From JBBQTU01 sp038213005 (lineage in GTDB: Bacteria; Planctomycetota; Phycisphaerae; Tepidisphaerales; Tepidisphaeraceae), in NCBI GenBank assembly GCA_038213005.1, contig JBBQTU010000212.1, forward strand, positions 1 to 7,379: DNA of 7,379 bases, read 5' to 3'. The number at the start of each line of letters is the position of its first letter. Position 1 is the stretch's first letter. Below the pieces are notes generated by a model. The model was given only the letters and a program-made list of their open reading frames with translations. It did not search any database and was not told the DNA's origin. Shown here in pieces: positions 5,508 through 7,379 of this stretch. The position numbers were made by a program, and so were the translations under genes.

Positions 5508-7379
5508 TCACCCGATGTTCAGGCCGTTGAGGTAGTCGGCCAAATCCTTTTGCTGGGTGGTCTGTTTCTGCTGAAGGTCGTCCTGGGTCTTTTGCAGGGT
5601 GTCCATCGCGCCGTCCTGGTCGGAGAGGCGCTTGAGGAGGCGGTTGTAGTAGTCATCCTTGCGGGCGCTGGGGTCGATGGCCTTCATGTTTTCGCGGGTG
5701 CGGGCCTGGGCGGCGGCGGTGTCGGCGATCTTCTGGCGGGTCTGGTCGATCTCACGCTGGGTGTCGGCGATCGCCTGCTTCTTCTGGGCGGCGATGGTGA
5801 GGGCGTCGCGGACGGCTTGGGGGATCTGGGCGTTCTTGCTGTAGAGGACCACGCCGTCGATGTCGGCCGGGAGGAGGGCGAAGGTTTCCCACTGGATGAC
5901 TTCCTCCTTGACGTCCAGGGCGGCCTGCTTGCCGGCGGGGACGGCCTGGCGGAAGCGGTAGAGGGTGTCGGTGGTCTCCATGGGCTTGGCGGGCTCCAGC
6001 AGCTTCCAGTTCTGGCGGAAGGGGTGCTCGACGATGAGGGTCTTATCCTTGTCCGACTTGTTCTCGATCTTGTACTGCTGGGTGAAGAGGTTTTTGCGCT
6101 GGAGGTTCAGCACGCCTTTGACGATCTTGCCGCTGGTGACGGTGCTCTCCTGCTTACGCGAGGTGGAATCGATGAGCACCTGCAGGTCGATGCCGTAGCT
6201 GAGGAGGCGATTCTGTCCCGGCGGGACATCGTTGATGCGGGCGTCGCCGGCGTAGCTGCCGGCATCGAGCACGGTGATGGGGCCCTGGAGGAGATGCTTG
6301 CCGCTGGTGTTGGTGAGGATCACGCCGCTGAGCGGGTTGCGGCCCAAGACGGCGACGTTGTAGATGCTGACGCGCTCGGCGTCGACGGCGTCGTTGAGGA
6401 TGGGGAGCATGGCCGACTTCTGGCGGGGGAGGATGACCGGGGCGCTGACGGTGTATTGGAAGAGTTCACCGAGTTTGCCGGCCGAGGCGGCGGCGACGAC
6501 GGACTGAGCGGCGCTCGCGTCCCAGCCGCGCGAGACCGTGCCGTCGGCGACGAGGGCGTCGCCCGCTTGTTGCATTTCGTCGGCTGCCGTCATTTTCCGC
6601 CTTGGCTGAGCGGCGGCGACGCCGCCCGTCGCCCGACTGGCCGCCATGGGGGCGGCGGCGGGGGCGAGCGACGCCATCCGCGCGGGCTCGGCCACATCGT
6701 CGGCCATCGCCTTGGCCTCCTCACCGCCCATGCCCGCCCCGTATTCCTGGGGGCGAAGGCTGGCGTAGAGTTCGGGCTTCACCACCGGGCGGGGGATGTA
6801 AAGGGGCTGATAGAGGTCTTGAACGAAGCTGATTGGCCGGCCGGAGACGAGGGAGAGCTGGACGTTGTTCCAGTCGGTATCCGTTTGATTTTCGACAATC
6901 GCCCAGCCTTGAAGAATCGGTTTCTGATCGCCCGCGACAGGGCCGGCACCCGCACCCGTGCCGGCGGCGGCCGTGGCTGCGGGGGCGTTCGGCGGGGGCA
7001 GGATGAGGCGATAGCTGGTCTTCCAGATCGGGGTTTCGACGACGTAGCCCACGCGCACGCGGCGCTGGCCGGTGCCGGCGAACTGGATGACCACGGGCTT
7101 CTTGTCCTTGCCGCGGCTTTGCGAGACGGCCAGGAGGGCCTTTTCCAGTTCTTCCTGGAGCTGCTTGTCTTCGAGTTCGATGGAACGGAGGGAGTTGAGT
7201 TCCATGGAGCGGATGGTGCCGCCGGTGAGAAGGTTCAGCACCGAGACAGTGATGGGCTTTTCGTCATCCTTGGATGCCGGCCGCTGCTGCTGCTCGACGC
7301 CGATGATGGTGCCGGTGAGGCGTTCATCGCCCCGGCCGACGCAGTTGACCTTCGCGCCGCGGAGCTGGTTGAGCAGGTC
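5508..7379 (-). CDS. DUF4139-type protein, C-terminal 623 residues (N-terminus outside window)
   Basis: The frame is open from the right edge to a TGA at 5508-5510. A GTG at 7241 is in frame, but the residues before it (LLNQLRGAKVNCVGRG, then LTGTIIGVE) are protein-like and continuous, so the gene is cut by the edge. The segment VGYVVETPIWKTSYRL, then GWAIVENQTDTDWNNVQLSL and SGRPISFVQDLYQPLYIPRP, is characteristic of DUF4139, a beta-rich domain found with mucoidy-inhibitor-like proteins. Gly/Ala/Pro-rich linkers interrupt it near fragment residues 127-150 and again where MASLAPAAAPMAASRATGG stands. The last ~105 residues are a charged, Gln-rich coiled coil ending in DLADYLNGLNIG. The protein's function is not known; related proteins are usually thought to be envelope-associated. 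The signal peptide, if any, is off the edge. It converges on the adaptor gene and is unlikely to share its operon. Confidence 0.82.
   Translation of the reverse strand, partial: DLLNQLRGAKVNCVGRGDERLTGTIIGVEQQQRPASKDDEKPITVSVLNLLTGGTIRSMELNSLRSIELEDKQLQEELEKALLAVSQSRGKDKKPVVIQFAGTGQRRVRVGYVVETPIWKTSYRLILPPPNAPAATAAAGTGAGAGPVAGDQKPILQGWAIVENQTDTDWNNVQLSLVSGRPISFVQDLYQPLYIPRPVVKPELYASLRPQEYGAGMGGEEAKAMADDVAEPARMASLAPAAAPMAASRATGGVAAAQPRRKMTAADEMQQAGDALVADGTVSRGWDASAAQSVVAAASAGKLGELFQYTVSAPVILPRQKSAMLPILNDAVDAERVSIYNVAVLGRNPLSGVILTNTSGKHLLQGPITVLDAGSYAGDARINDVPPGQNRLLSYGIDLQVLIDSTSRKQESTVTSGKIVKGVLNLQRKNLFTQQYKIENKSDKDKTLIVEHPFRQNWKLLEPAKPMETTDTLYRFRQAVPAGKQAALDVKEEVIQWETFALLPADIDGVVLYSKNAQIPQAVRDALTIAAQKKQAIADTQREIDQTRQKIADTAAAQARTRENMKAIDPSARKDDYYNRLLKRLSDQDGAMDTLQKTQDDLQQKQTTQQKDLADYLNGLNIG

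Noticed and set aside
5131..5511. A - strand frame covering the adaptor tail and the heptamer repeat
   Set aside because: Its FGFRTSDFGF-like peptide is just the translation of the AAATCCG repeat, a common source of spurious hypothetical proteins.

Overview
The window is high-GC bacterial DNA with five protein genes, one of them cut by the right edge, plus the 3' end of a mobile intron at the left edge. Three things suggest a planctomycete or a related high-GC Gram-negative bacterium. The outer-membrane factor is a lipoprotein with a long N-terminal extension. A DUF4139-type protein is present. A tandem AAATCCG intergenic repeat lies between two genes, of a kind I associate with Planctomycetota genomes. 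This placement is inference; no rRNA or other marker gene is present.

Left edge (1-216, + strand): the last 43 codons of a group II intron reverse transcriptase/maturase, followed by RNA folding as intron domain V (141-174) and domain VI (175-216). Domain VI has a bulged A at 209, exactly 7 nt before an AC end at 216. The 5' strand of domain V departs from the usual GAGCC start, so this copy may be diverged or decayed. Bases 217-442 are the 3' exon flank and hold no gene I can recognise.

Left centre (443-1611, - strand): a housekeeping operon, xseB (exonuclease VII small subunit) then ispA (short-chain prenyl diphosphate synthase), overlapping by ATGA. A sigma70-like promoter sits immediately upstream, with its TATAAT box so close to the xseB ATG that the mRNA would be almost leaderless.

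Centre (1720-5338, + strand): a divergent pair encoding a TolC-family outer-membrane efflux lipoprotein and an HlyD/MacA-type membrane-fusion (periplasmic adaptor) protein, 61 bp apart. Together they would form the periplasm-to-outside part of a tripartite exporter. No inner-membrane pump (ABC, RND or MFS) follows; the next gene is convergent.

Right (5339-7379): a 169-bp convergent intergenic region with a heptanucleotide tandem repeat and a 12-bp perfect palindrome, then the C-terminal 623 residues of a DUF4139-type protein of unknown function on the - strand, continuing past the window edge.

The most noteworthy feature is the unlabelled intron 3' end at the left edge. The rest is mostly recognisable gene families in a slightly unusual arrangement. 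I see no convincing evidence of a wholly new system.
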